From the NCBI RefSeq assembly GCF_025421715.1, contig NZ_JAOEFC010000001.1, positions 248,001 through 312,000 on the forward strand: a stretch of 64,000 bases of DNA, read 5' to 3'. This stretch comes from Microbacterium festucae. Lineage in GTDB: Bacteria; Actinomycetota; Actinomycetes; Actinomycetales; Microbacteriaceae. The position numbers were made by a program, and so were the translations under genes. The notes under the pieces are model-generated. The model ran no database searches, was not told where the DNA came from, and worked only from the letters and a program-made list of their open reading frames with translations. Positions 43,569-53,366 of the stretch are shown here, piece after piece; the stretch's first letter is position 1, and each line of letters starts with the position of its first letter.

Positions 43569-44603
43569 ATGACCGACACCCCCGGGCTCGATGTGGCGGG
43601 CCTGCGCGCCTGGCTGCAGCGCACGCACCCCGATCTGCGGGCCGGCGACCTGCGCGCCCACGTGATCGCGGGCGGCCGCAGCAACCTCACCTACGCCGTC
43701 GACGGCGCCGCCGTGCCGTTGATCGTGCGGCGCCCGCCGCTGGGCCACGTGCTCTCCAGCGCCCACGACATGCGCCGCGAGCACCGGGTCATCTCGGCCC
43801 TGGCCGCCACGCCGGTGCCGGTGCCGGTGGCCGTCGACGTCGTCGACGACGTCGAGACCGCCGAGGTGACCGGCACCGTGTTCTTCGTGATGGAGCGCGC
43901 CCCCGGCGCGGTGATCTCGCGGCGCGCGCAGAACGCCGAGTTCACCGCCGCAGGCCTGCAGCGTCTGGGCGGCGACCTGGCCCGTCACCTCGCCGACCTG
44001 CACGCCGTCGATCCCGCCGCGGTCGGCCTCGGCGACTTCGGCAGGCCCGAGGGCTACCTGCAGCGGCAGCTCACCACGTGGCGCCGCCAGCTCGACGCGT
44101 CGCGCTCCCGCGAGACCCCGGCCCTGGACGCCCTGCAGGACAGCCTCGGCGCCGGCATCCCCTCGTCGGGCCGCACCGGCATCGTGCACGGCGACTACCG
44201 GCTCGACAACGCCCTGGTCACCGGCCACGGCGACCGCCCGCAGGTCTCGGCCATCCTCGACTGGGAGATGGCGACGCTGGGCGACCCGTTCGTCGACCTC
44301 GGCATCCTGTGGCTCTACTGGACGATCGGCGAGGTCGAGGGCATCGGCGACGCCGTGCCGAGCGCCGTCGACACCGCCGCCGGCTATCCCGACTTCGCCG
44401 GCCTCGTCGACGCCTACGCCGCCCACGCCGGCATCCGGGTGCCCGATCTGCGCTGGTACCGGGCGTTCGCCGCCTACAAGCTCGCGGTGATCCTCGAAGG
44501 GATCCACTACCGCTTCCGCGCCGGCGACACCGTCGGGGCGGGTTTCGATCAGATGGGTGCGCTCGTGGAACCGCTCGCCCGTCGCGGCCAGGAGGTGCAC
44601 TGA
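43569..44603 (+). CDS. APH-family kinase, ACAD10/11-kinase or LvaA-like
   Basis: This 344-residue kinase has a Gly loop GGRSNLTY (35-42), VRRPPLGHVLSSAHDMRREHRVI, the catalytic loop HGDYRLDN at 207-214 (Asp209, Asn214) and metal-binding Asp231 in ILDWEMATLGDPFVDLG. These match the kinase half of mammalian ACAD10/11 and bacterial LvaA, which phosphorylate the 4-hydroxyl of 4-hydroxyacyl-CoA. An aminoglycoside is an unlikely substrate because the next gene, sharing one base (TGATG), is the ACAD10/11-type dehydrogenase. Expression is probably controlled by operator site 2. Confidence 0.88.
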   Translation: MTDTPGLDVAGLRAWLQRTHPDLRAGDLRAHVIAGGRSNLTYAVDGAAVPLIVRRPPLGHVLSSAHDMRREHRVISALAATPVPVPVAVDVVDDVETAEVTGTVFFVMERAPGAVISRRAQNAEFTAAGLQRLGGDLARHLADLHAVDPAAVGLGDFGRPEGYLQRQLTTWRRQLDASRSRETPALDALQDSLGAGIPSSGRTGIVHGDYRLDNALVTGHGDRPQVSAILDWEMATLGDPFVDLGILWLYWTIGEVEGIGDAVPSAVDTAAGYPDFAGLVDAYAAHAGIRVPDLRWYRAFAAYKLAVILEGIHYRFRAGDTVGAGFDQMGALVEPLARRGQEVH

Positions 44604-45820
44604 TGGACTTCTCCTTCGACACCCGCACGCGCGGGCTCATCGACCGGGTGCGGACCTTCGTCGATGAGCAGGTGATCCCCGCCGAGCCGGTGCTCGACGA
44701 GGAGCTCGCCGCCACCCCGGGCCAGTGGCACGTGCGTCCGGTGGTGCGGCGGCTGCAGGCGGCCGCCCGCGCCGAGGGGCTGTGGAACCTCTTCCTGCCC
44801 GGCGAGGCCGGCGCCGGGCTCACCAACCTGCAGTACGCACCGCTGGCCGAGGTGACCGGGTGGAGCCCCCGCCTGGCACCGGTCGCGCTCAACTGCGCCG
44901 CCCCCGACACCGGCAACATGGAGGTGCTCCACGACTTCGGCACGCCCGCCCAGCAGGAGCGCTGGCTCGCGCCGCTGCTGCGCGCCGAGATCCGTTCGGC
45001 CTTCTGCATGACCGAGCCCGACGTGGCCTCCTCCGACGCCACCAACATCGGCACCCGCATCCGCCGTGACGGCGACGACTACGTCATCACCGGACGCAAG
45101 TGGTGGTCGACGGGTGCGATGAACCCGGATGCCGCCGTGTTCATCGTCATGGGCGAGACCGACCCCGACGCTCCCCGCCACCGCCGCCAGTCGATGATCC
45201 TCGTGCCCCGGGACGCCCCCGGGGTGCGCATCGTGCGCCCGCTCACCGTGTTCGGCTTCGACGACCGCGACCACGGCGGCCACGCCGAGATCGCCTTCGA
45301 CGACGTGCGGGTGCCCGCCGCGAACCTCATCGCCGGGGAGGGCGAGGGCTTCGCCATCGCCCAGGCGCGCCTGGGCCCCGGTCGCATCCACCACTGCATG
45401 CGCGCCCTCGGCATGGGCGAACGCGCCCTGGCGCTCATGATCGACCGCGCCCGCTCCCGCACCGCGTTCGGGCGCACCCTGGCCGAGCAGGGCGTCGTGC
45501 GCGAATGGGTGGCCGAATCGCGTGTGCAGCTGGAATCGCTGCGGCTGCTCGTGCTGAAGACCGCCTGGCTCATGGACACCGTCGGCAACCGCGCCGCGAT
45601 GACCGAGATCCAGGCCATCAAGGTGGCCGTGCCGCGGGCCGTGCAGCAGATCGTCGACCGGGCCATCCAGCTCCACGGCGGCGCCGGGGTCTCCGGCGAC
45701 ACACCGCTGGCCGAGCTCTACGCCGGCGTCCGGTCGCTGCGCATCGCCGACGGCCCCGACGAGGTGCACCTGTCGAGCCTCGGCCGCGGGCAGTTCGCCG
45801 CGGCCGCGTCGACGGCGTGA
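44603..45820 (+). CDS. Acyl-CoA dehydrogenase, ACAD10/11 or LvaC-like
   Basis: This 405-residue enzyme carries FCMTEPDVASSDATNI (134-149), GRKWWSTGAMNP, RLGPGRIHHCMRALG and the C-terminal ADGPDEVHL, a set I recall as characteristic of ACAD10/11. In that family it removes phosphate from 4-phosphoacyl-CoA, leading to an enoyl-CoA and then a 3-hydroxyacyl-CoA. In most acyl-CoA dehydrogenases the corresponding C-terminal motif is EGT with the catalytic Glu; here it is DGP. The kinase and this gene overlap by one base. Mammals encode the two as one fused protein. Confidence 0.9.
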   Translation: MDFSFDTRTRGLIDRVRTFVDEQVIPAEPVLDEELAATPGQWHVRPVVRRLQAAARAEGLWNLFLPGEAGAGLTNLQYAPLAEVTGWSPRLAPVALNCAAPDTGNMEVLHDFGTPAQQERWLAPLLRAEIRSAFCMTEPDVASSDATNIGTRIRRDGDDYVITGRKWWSTGAMNPDAAVFIVMGETDPDAPRHRRQSMILVPRDAPGVRIVRPLTVFGFDDRDHGGHAEIAFDDVRVPAANLIAGEGEGFAIAQARLGPGRIHHCMRALGMGERALALMIDRARSRTAFGRTLAEQGVVREWVAESRVQLESLRLLVLKTAWLMDTVGNRAAMTEIQAIKVAVPRAVQQIVDRAIQLHGGAGVSGDTPLAELYAGVRSLRIADGPDEVHLSSLGRGQFAAAASTA

Positions 45821-45876
45821 GGCCGGCATCCGCTTCCCTTCCCACGAACGAGCTTTTCACCGACGAAAGGACCCCC

Positions 45877-47475
45877 GTGCATCTCTCCGACCCCGCCATC
45901 GACGGCCCCGGTCACGCCAGCCTCTCGGTCGCGGCCATCCTGGCCGAGTCCGCCCGGCGCCATCCCGACCGCCCCGCCCTGCACTTCGCCGGCACGACCA
46001 CCACCTATGCGCAGCTGTGGGCGCAGACCCTCGCCTACGCCGGCGCGCTGCGGGGCCGCGGCATCGGCCCCGGCAGCCGCGTGGCCATGATGATCCCGAA
46101 CGTGCCCGACTTCGCCCGCGTCTACTACGCGACCCTGGCGCTGGGCGCCGTGGTGGTGCCGGTGCACCTGCTGTTCAAGGCCGACGAGATCGCCCACGTG
46201 CTACGCGACGCCGACGCCGACCTGCTGGTGGTCGCCGCCCCCCTGCTGGGCGAGGCGCTGCCGGCGGCGGCGGGCACCGCGACACCCGTGGTCACCGTGC
46301 TGCTGCCCGCCGATGCTCCCGAGCCGGTGCGCGGCCTCGACCGCCTCGAGGTGGAGGCCGCCGCGGCCGACCCGCTCGAGCGCCATGCCGCCACGCGGCC
46401 GAGCGACCCGGCGACGATCCTCTACACCAGCGGCACCACCGGCACCCCCAAGGGCGCCGTGGGCTCGCACCTGTCGATCGTCGAGCAGGTGCACTGCACC
46501 CTCATCGACTCGTTCGACCTGAACGCCGCCGACATCGTCTTCGGCGGACTGCCGCTGTTCCACACGTTCGGGCAGACCGCGGTGATGAACATCGCCTTCC
46601 GTGTGGGCGCGTCGATCATCCTGCTCCCCCGGTTCGACGCCGACGAGGCGCTCGCCCTCATGGTCGCCCACGGCGCCACGGTGTTCACCGCGGTGCCCAC
46701 CATGTACGTGGGGCTCATCGAGAGCGGCCGGCGCACCACGGCGCGCCCGCCGCTGCGCTACGCCGTCTCGGGTGGTGCGGCGCTGCCGGTGGCCGTGCTC
46801 GAGGCGTTCCGCGCCGAGTTCGACGCCGACGCGCACGAGGGCTACGGCCTCACCGAGACCGCGCCGATCGTCTCCTCCAACACCCTGTTCGAGCCCATCC
46901 GGCCGGGCACCGTGGGTCGCGCCCTGTGGGGCGTCGACGTGGCCGTTGCCGACCCCGAGATCGACGAGCGGGTCGTGCTGCTCACCGACGAGCAGGCGCT
47001 CGGCGAGATCGTGGTGCGCGGGCACAACCTGTTCAAGGGGTATCTGGGCCGGCCCGAGGCCACCGCCGAGGCGATCGTCGACGGCTGGTTCCGCACCGGC
47101 GACCTCGGCACCTACATCGACGGGGTGCTCACCATCGTCGACCGCAAGAAGGACATGATCGTGCGCTCCGGCTACAACGTGTACCCGAGCGAGGTCGAGG
47201 CGGTGCTCGCCCGGCATCCGGGCATCGCACTGGCCGCCGTGTTCGGCGTGGCCGACGAGGTGCGCGGCCAGGAGGTGCACGCGGCCGTCGTGCCGCTGGA
47301 AGGTCACGAGCTCGACGCCGACGAGGTGACCGCGTTCGTGCGCGACCGCATCGCCGCCTACAAGTACCCGCGCGTCGTGCACATCGTGGCGAGCCTGCCG
47401 CTGGGCGGCAGCGGCAAGGTGCTCAAGCGCGAGCTGGTGGCCGCGCACACCCCGCAGCCGGCGCCGCAGCCGTAG
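45877..47475 (+). CDS. AMP-dependent acyl-CoA synthetase
   Basis: This 532-residue ligase has the P-loop YTSGTTGTPKG (183-193), the YGLTETAP motif, GWFRTGDLG and the C-terminal GSGKVLKREL lysine. It activates a carboxylic acid to its CoA ester through an acyl-AMP. GTG 45877 is preceded by AAAGG. It is the third gene after the kinase and dehydrogenase, the position and role of LvaE in the levulinate pathway. A perfect terminator follows. Confidence 0.92.
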   Translation: MHLSDPAIDGPGHASLSVAAILAESARRHPDRPALHFAGTTTTYAQLWAQTLAYAGALRGRGIGPGSRVAMMIPNVPDFARVYYATLALGAVVVPVHLLFKADEIAHVLRDADADLLVVAAPLLGEALPAAAGTATPVVTVLLPADAPEPVRGLDRLEVEAAAADPLERHAATRPSDPATILYTSGTTGTPKGAVGSHLSIVEQVHCTLIDSFDLNAADIVFGGLPLFHTFGQTAVMNIAFRVGASIILLPRFDADEALALMVAHGATVFTAVPTMYVGLIESGRRTTARPPLRYAVSGGAALPVAVLEAFRAEFDADAHEGYGLTETAPIVSSNTLFEPIRPGTVGRALWGVDVAVADPEIDERVVLLTDEQALGEIVVRGHNLFKGYLGRPEATAEAIVDGWFRTGDLGTYIDGVLTIVDRKKDMIVRSGYNVYPSEVEAVLARHPGIALAAVFGVADEVRGQEVHAAVVPLEGHELDADEVTAFVRDRIAAYKYPRVVHIVASLPLGGSGKVLKRELVAAHTPQPAPQP

Positions 47476-47495
47476 CGGCAGCCGCAGCCGGCACG

Positions 47496-47536
47496 AAGAC
47501 GCCGGGTGCCTCCGTGAGGAGCGCACCCGGCGTCTT
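47496..47536. terminator. Bidirectional terminator between ligase and importer genes
   Basis: AAGACGCCGGGTGC (47496-47509) and GCACCCGGCGTCTT (47523-47536) are perfect complements around a 13-base loop, between the convergent stops at 47475 and 47553. Confidence 0.85.
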
Positions 47537-47552
47537 GTGTCGGGGCCGCGGG

Positions 47553-48836
47553 TCAGGACCCGGGTACCGCCCCGGTGACGAAGGCGACCGGCTCGGGCTC
47601 CACCGCGGTGACCTCGTCGCCGTCGACGGCGAAGGTCGCGCCGACGTAGTCCTGCACGCCCTGGTCGACGGCCGTGATGCCCACGCCGCGGTAGGCGGCG
47701 TGGCTGTCGGCGCCGAAGGCGAGCGGCAGGATGCCGTTGCCGGCGAGCTCTCCCGCCGAGATCGCCTCGAGCAGTGCTTCGCGCGTCGGGTTCTCGCCCG
47801 CCGCCTCGAGCGCCTCGGCGAACAGGTAGGCCACGCTCATCCCGTAGACGGTGTTGCCGTCGAAGGGCGCCCCGTTGTTGTACTCGTCGTTGATCTCGCG
47901 GAACGTCGCGACCCACTCCGAGTCGCCGCCGGCCGCCGGCAGGTAGTTCGCGCCGACGAATCCCTGCAGCAGCTTCGGACCGACGTCTTCGCCGAGGTAC
48001 CCCACGAGCGTCGGGTAGTCGGCGCCCGACGACGACGAGAACCACTTCGGGAACCAGCCCAGCTGCGCGGCGGTGCCCACCGCCAGCGCGGTGAACCCGT
48101 TGATCGTGCCGAGGATGTTGATCTCGCAGCCGGCGGCCTTGAGCGCGCCGATCTGCGCGGTCACATCCTGGTTCGACACGGCATACCGCTCGACGTGGGT
48201 GAGGCCGTCGGCGCCGAGTGCGAGTTCGGCACCCTCGATCATCTCGTCGCCGAAGTCGTCGTCCTGGCCCAGCAGGCACACCTTCGCCCCCGCGAACGCC
48301 TCGTCGGCATAGGCGGCGAGGGCGGCGCCCTCGACCACGTAGTCGGCGTTGAAGCCGAACGTGTAGGGGTAGGTCTCGGGCTGGTTCCAGGTGGTCGACC
48401 CGGAGGCGACGAACAGGTCGGGGACCTTGTTCTGGTTGAGGTAGTCGAGCACGGCGGTGTGGGTGGGCGTGCCCAGCCCGTTGACGATGGCGAACACCTC
48501 GTCCTCCTGCACGAGCTCGCGCACGACGGTCTGGGTGGTGGCCGGGTTGTAGCCGTCGTCCTTGACGATGTACTCGATCGAGCGCCCGTGCACACCCCCC
48601 TGCTCGTTGAGGTACGCGAAGTAGGCCGACGCCGCGGCCGAGATCGACGAGTAGCCCGCGGCGGCGGGGCCGGTGAGCGGGGTGTGGGCGCCGATCGTGA
48701 CGGTGTCGTCGGTGACACCGGTGGCCGTCGCGTCGTCGGTCGACGACACGGCCGCGGGTGAACTGCATCCGGCGAGCGCGATGACGGCGAAGACGCCGAC
48801 GATCGCCACGGCGCGGATCGGGTGGTGCTGTGACAT
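47553..48836 (-). CDS. Liv-type ABC importer, substrate-binding lipoprotein
   Basis: This 427-residue protein has a lipoprotein signal peptide with lipobox LAGC (Cys24), then GAHTPLTGPAAAGYSSI and a two-lobed periplasmic-binding-protein fold of the branched-chain amino acid (Peripla_BP_6) type. It is the last gene of a five-gene importer operon. Proteins of this family also bind carboxylates, aromatic acids and amides, so the ligand may be the substrate of the surrounding catabolic genes. Confidence 0.9.
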   Translation of the reverse strand: MSQHHPIRAVAIVGVFAVIALAGCSSPAAVSSTDDATATGVTDDTVTIGAHTPLTGPAAAGYSSISAAASAYFAYLNEQGGVHGRSIEYIVKDDGYNPATTQTVVRELVQEDEVFAIVNGLGTPTHTAVLDYLNQNKVPDLFVASGSTTWNQPETYPYTFGFNADYVVEGAALAAYADEAFAGAKVCLLGQDDDFGDEMIEGAELALGADGLTHVERYAVSNQDVTAQIGALKAAGCEINILGTINGFTALAVGTAAQLGWFPKWFSSSSGADYPTLVGYLGEDVGPKLLQGFVGANYLPAAGGDSEWVATFREINDEYNNGAPFDGNTVYGMSVAYLFAEALEAAGENPTREALLEAISAGELAGNGILPLAFGADSHAAYRGVGITAVDQGVQDYVGATFAVDGDEVTAVEPEPVAFVTGAVPGS

Positions 48837-48838
48837 GG

Positions 48839-49978
48839 TCACCTCTCTCTGTGTGTGGTGATGGCGGGAAGGGACATCTCGGATGCCGCGGCCGGTGCGG
48901 GCGCGGGTGTGGTCGGGGTCGGGTCGGAGGTGGTCGGAGCCGGGGCGGCGTCCGGGGCTGTGGGCCGGCGCGGGCGGCGCACGGCGGCGCGCAGGCTCGC
49001 CAGGCCTCCCGGGCGCACCAGGATGACGACGATCAGCAGGGCGCCGAACACCAGCACCGGCAGGTTGCCGCTGAGGCGCTGGGCGGCCTCGGCGGGGAGC
49101 GCGGCGGTCACCGCGCCCAGCGCCCACGGCACCATCACGATCAGCGCCGAGCCGATCGCCGCGCCGCCGATGCTGCCGAGCCCGCCCAGCACGACGGCCA
49201 CCACCAGCAGCAGCGAGAACGCGAGGGTGTAGGCGCCGGGGCTCACCGACTGCGTCACGAAGCACAGCAGTGCCCCGCCGACGCCGGCGGTGACCGCGCT
49301 GAGTGTGAACGCACCGACCTTCACCCGCCCGGTGCGGATGCCGGTGATGCGGGCGGCCGTCTCGTCGTCGCGCACGGCCCGCATCCGCAGACCCGCAGCT
49401 CCCCGGCACACCGCCACCAGGGCGGTGACGGTGGCGCCGGTCACGAAGATCGCGACCCACGCCTGCCATTGCTCGACCACCATCACGCTCTGCAGCACCG
49501 GGGGGACGCCGTCGAACGGGATCTGCACGCCCTGGTCGCCGCGCAGCACCTCGGAGAAGACGGTGGCCACGGCAGGGAGGGCGATGACGACGGCGAGGGT
49601 GACGCCGGCGAGATAGGGGCCGCGCAGGCGCGCGGCGGCCAGCCCCAGCAGCCACCCGACGGCGGCGGCGAGCACGACGGCGGCCAGCAGGCCGATCGCG
49701 AAGCGCGGCACCCCGTCGACGCCGAGGTCGGTGAGGGCCCGCGCGGTGAGCGCGTAGCCGTACCCGCCGACGGCCATGAGAGCGGCGTGGCCGAGCGAGA
49801 GCTGCCCCGTCCACCCGACGAGCACGGTCAGCCCCGCCGCGGCGCAGAAGGTCGCGGCGATCGTGGCGAGCTGGAAGTTGCGGTAGGGGTCGAGGAGGAA
49901 CGTGCCGGCCAGCGCGAGCACGGTGAGCACCACGCCGCGGGCGACGACGGAGCGGGCGAGGGAGCGGACGCCGTTCAT
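48839..49978 (-). CDS. Liv-type ABC importer permease, LivM-like
   Basis: This 379-residue permease has 8-10 membrane segments, the LivM motif GWTGQLSLGHAALMAVGGYGYAL and GGLGSIGGAAIGSAL near the C-terminus, with an Ala/Pro/Thr-rich tail. It overlaps LivH-like by 4 bases and ends 2 bases before the binding-protein gene start. Confidence 0.92.
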   Translation of the reverse strand: MNGVRSLARSVVARGVVLTVLALAGTFLLDPYRNFQLATIAATFCAAAGLTVLVGWTGQLSLGHAALMAVGGYGYALTARALTDLGVDGVPRFAIGLLAAVVLAAAVGWLLGLAAARLRGPYLAGVTLAVVIALPAVATVFSEVLRGDQGVQIPFDGVPPVLQSVMVVEQWQAWVAIFVTGATVTALVAVCRGAAGLRMRAVRDDETAARITGIRTGRVKVGAFTLSAVTAGVGGALLCFVTQSVSPGAYTLAFSLLLVVAVVLGGLGSIGGAAIGSALIVMVPWALGAVTAALPAEAAQRLSGNLPVLVFGALLIVVILVRPGGLASLRAAVRRPRRPTAPDAAPAPTTSDPTPTTPAPAPAAASEMSLPAITTHRER

Positions 49979-50853
49979 GCGCTGCGCGCCTCTCGCAGGG
50001 AGAACACGCCGCCGGGTTTGACCAGCAGCACCGCCACCAGCAGCACCAGCACGCCGATGGGGGCGACGCTGGCACCCAGGTAGCCGGTGACGAGCGTCAT
50101 GGCGACCCCGACGATGAGCCCGCCGAACAGCGCCCCGGCCGGCGAGTCGAGCCCGCCGACGACGGCGACGGTGAACGCGTAGACGAACAGCACGTCGGTG
50201 GCGTGGGGGTTGAGCCCGAGCTCGGTGGGCATGAGCAGGATGGCGGCCAGCGCCGCCACCGCGGCCGACAGCATCCACCCGATCGTGACCATGCGCCCCA
50301 CGCGCACACCCAGCACGCGCGAGACCTCGGGGGCGAAGGCCGAAGCTCGCAGCTGCAGGCCGAGGGAGGTGCGCGCGAACAGCAGCGCCAGCCCGGCCAT
50401 CACGGCCAGGGCCACCACCAGCACGAACAGGTCGTAGGGCGACAGCAGCGGCACGCCCGCCACGAGGATCGGGCTGTCGTCGAAGGGCGCGCGCATCGGG
50501 CGGTACTGCGGGCCGAACGCGATCCCCAGCAGCGACTGCAGCACCATCACCAGACCGATCGCCGCGATCACCCCGGTCAGCGGCCGCCCCGGGGGCGCGA
50601 AGCGCATCACGCCGCGCTCGACGATGAACCCGATCGCGGCTCCCGAGAGGATGCCGACGAGCAGGCCGACGAGGTAGGAGCCCGACAGGGCGGTCGCCGC
50701 GAAGGCGGCGTAGGTGGCGGCGAGGGCCATCGCGCCCTGCGCGAAGTTGACGATGCGTGCGGCGCGCCAGATGAGCACGAGCGACAGCGCGAACAGGGCG
50801 AACACGGCGCCGCGGGCGAGGCCGGTGGCCAGGAGGAAGAGGAGGCGGTCCAT
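49975..50853 (-). CDS. Liv-type ABC importer permease, LivH-like
   Basis: This 292-residue permease has about eight membrane segments, RIVNFAQGAMALAATYAA near the N-terminus and AVVGGLDSPAGALFGG near the C-terminus, both typical of LivH. It pairs with the LivM-like protein encoded next, with a 4-base overlap. Confidence 0.92.
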   Translation of the reverse strand: MDRLLFLLATGLARGAVFALFALSLVLIWRAARIVNFAQGAMALAATYAAFAATALSGSYLVGLLVGILSGAAIGFIVERGVMRFAPPGRPLTGVIAAIGLVMVLQSLLGIAFGPQYRPMRAPFDDSPILVAGVPLLSPYDLFVLVVALAVMAGLALLFARTSLGLQLRASAFAPEVSRVLGVRVGRMVTIGWMLSAAVAALAAILLMPTELGLNPHATDVLFVYAFTVAVVGGLDSPAGALFGGLIVGVAMTLVTGYLGASVAPIGVLVLLVAVLLVKPGGVFSLREARSA

Positions 50854-50892
50854 GGGGAGATCCGTTCAGGGGCCGGGAGGTCGGGGGCTCGG

Positions 50893-51638
<746 letters not shown>

Positions 51639-51642
<4 letters not shown>

Positions 51643-52406
51643 GCCTCGACCCGCCGTCCGAGGTAGGCCTCTTCGACGCGGGGGTCGGTGCGCACCTGCT
51701 CGGGCGTGCCGGCGGCGATCACCTTGCCGAAGTCGAGCACCACGATGCGGTCGGCCACGCGCATGACGAAGTCGACGTGGTGCTCGACCAGCAGCACGGC
51801 GCAGCCGCTGGCGGCCACCTCGCCGATCACCGCGCCGAGCTCGGCGATGTCGTCGGCGCCGAGGCCGCCGGCGGGTTCGTCGAGCAGCAGCAGCGACGGC
51901 GCGCCCACCAGGGCGCGGGCCAGGGCCACGCGCTTGCGGTCGGGGTACGACAGCGCTGCCACGGGGCGCTCGGCCACCGCGGTCAGTCGCAGCCGGGCCA
52001 GCACCTCGTCGGCGCGCGCCGCCGCACCGCGACGGTCGGCGATGGGCACGGTCACGTTCTCGCGCACGCTCAGGCCGTGGAAGAGCCCCAGTCCCTGCAG
52101 CGTGCGCGCCACCCCGCGGGGGGCGAGCCCCCAGGGGCGGCCGGGCGCGGGGGCGTCGTCGAGCAGCACCTCGCCGCGGCGGCGCACCAGCGCGCAGATC
52201 GCGTTGAAGACGGTCGTCTTGCCGGCGCCGTTGGGCCCGATGAGCGCCACCACTTCGCCGGGGGCGACCTCGAACGACACATCGTCGACGGCCACGAGGC
52301 CGCCGAAGGCGACGCGCAGCCCGCGCACGTCGAGGCGCGGCGGGGCCGCGGGCGCTGCGGCGGCGGGCGGGTCGGCGGGCGGGTCGGGAACGGATCGCGG
52401 AGACAT
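51639..52406 (-). CDS. Liv-type ABC importer ATPase, LivG-like
   Basis: This 255-residue ATPase has Walker A GPNGAGKTT, Walker B LLLLDEPAGGLG and EEAYLG at the end. Its LSGGQ region is degenerate, reading ALSYPDRKRVALARAL. It is the first gene of the importer operon. ATG 52406 is preceded by AAGAGG. Operator site 3 lies 39-58 bases upstream, over the likely promoter (TTATCC on the minus strand). Confidence 0.92.
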
Positions 52407-52444
52407 CGGCACCTCTTCGTGTCGGGTGTGGTCAGGATAACAAA

Positions 52445-52464
52445 GAAACCGACTGGGCGGTATG
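52445..52464. promoter_or_regulatory. TetR-type operator, site 3
   Basis: Left half AAACCG and right half CGGTAT surround ACTGGG, one mismatch from the palindromic consensus ATACCG-N6-CGGTAT. It is the only such site before the importer operon. Confidence 0.6.
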
Positions 52465-52625
52465 TTTCTGTTGCGTGCAGATGCCGAACGGATGCCGCGC
52501 ACGTCGGCAGCCGCGGATCAGCGCACGCGGGGCGACGATGATCGTCGCGGCGGGGCGCGAGCACGGCGCGCACACGGGGCGCGCGATGGCCGACCAGCGC
52601 GCGTGACCGGGGCGACCGGTTCGGC

Positions 52626-53366
52626 CTACCGGTGCGGGATGCCCGCGATCATGCCGCCGTCGACGACGAACTCGGCGCCGGTGGTGAACGCCGACGCATC
52701 GGAGGCGAGGAACACGATGGTGCCGGTGAGATCGCCCGGCTCGCCGGGGCGCCCGAGCGGGATGTCGAGGTGGGCCGGATCGATGCGCGAGGTCATCTGC
52801 GTGCGGATGAAGCCCGGGTGCACCGAGTTGACGCGGATGCCGGCCGGTCCGAGCTCGACCGCGAGCGACTGCGAGAGCCCCCGCACCCCGAACTTGGCGG
52901 CGGTGTAGGCGTGCACGCCGCGGCTGCCGCGCATCCCCTCCACCGACGAGATGTTGATGATCGACCCGGCGCCCTGCGCCTTCATGGTGGGGACGACGGC
53001 GCGGCATCCGAAGAACACGCCGGTGAGGTTCACCGCGATGGCCGCGTTCCACTTCTCGGTGGTGAGGTGCTCGATCGGGGCCGCATTGGCGATGCCGGCG
53101 TTGTTGACCAGCACGTCGACGGCGCCGAAGCGCTCGCGCGTGGTGGTCACGGTCGCCGCCCACTGCTCCTCGTCGGTGACGTCGAGCGGCACGAACAGGG
53201 CCGCCGTCCCCGTCGGATCGATGTCGGCGGCGAGCGCGCGGCCCTCCGCCTCGAGCAGGTCGGCGATGACGACCCGGGCGCCGGCGGCGTGGAGGGCCCG
53301 CACGTACGCCTCGCCGATGCCGCGCGCGCCACCGGTGACCAGGCACACCCGCCCGGCGAGGTCCAT
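52626..53366 (-). CDS. SDR family oxidoreductase (glucose-1-dehydrogenase/HSD-like)
   Basis: This 246-residue classical SDR has TGGARGIG, NNAGIANAAPIEHL and the triad NISSVEGMRGSRGVHAYTAAKFG. It resembles 3-alpha(20-beta)-hydroxysteroid dehydrogenase-like and 3-hydroxyacyl-CoA dehydrogenase-like SDRs. Its ATG shares one base with the stop of the quinone-oxidoreductase gene. It is the last gene of a four-gene operon that begins at operator site 4. The 219-bp gap downstream holds operator site 3 and no gene. Confidence 0.88.
   Translation of the reverse strand: MDLAGRVCLVTGGARGIGEAYVRALHAAGARVVIADLLEAEGRALAADIDPTGTAALFVPLDVTDEEQWAATVTTTRERFGAVDVLVNNAGIANAAPIEHLTTEKWNAAIAVNLTGVFFGCRAVVPTMKAQGAGSIINISSVEGMRGSRGVHAYTAAKFGVRGLSQSLAVELGPAGIRVNSVHPGFIRTQMTSRIDPAHLDIPLGRPGEPGDLTGTIVFLASDASAFTTGAEFVVDGGMIAGIPHR

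Noticed and set aside
43569..44603. Aminoglycoside resistance phosphotransferase
   Set aside because: The fold is shared, but the motifs and the overlapping ACAD10/11-type gene point to an acyl-CoA kinase.
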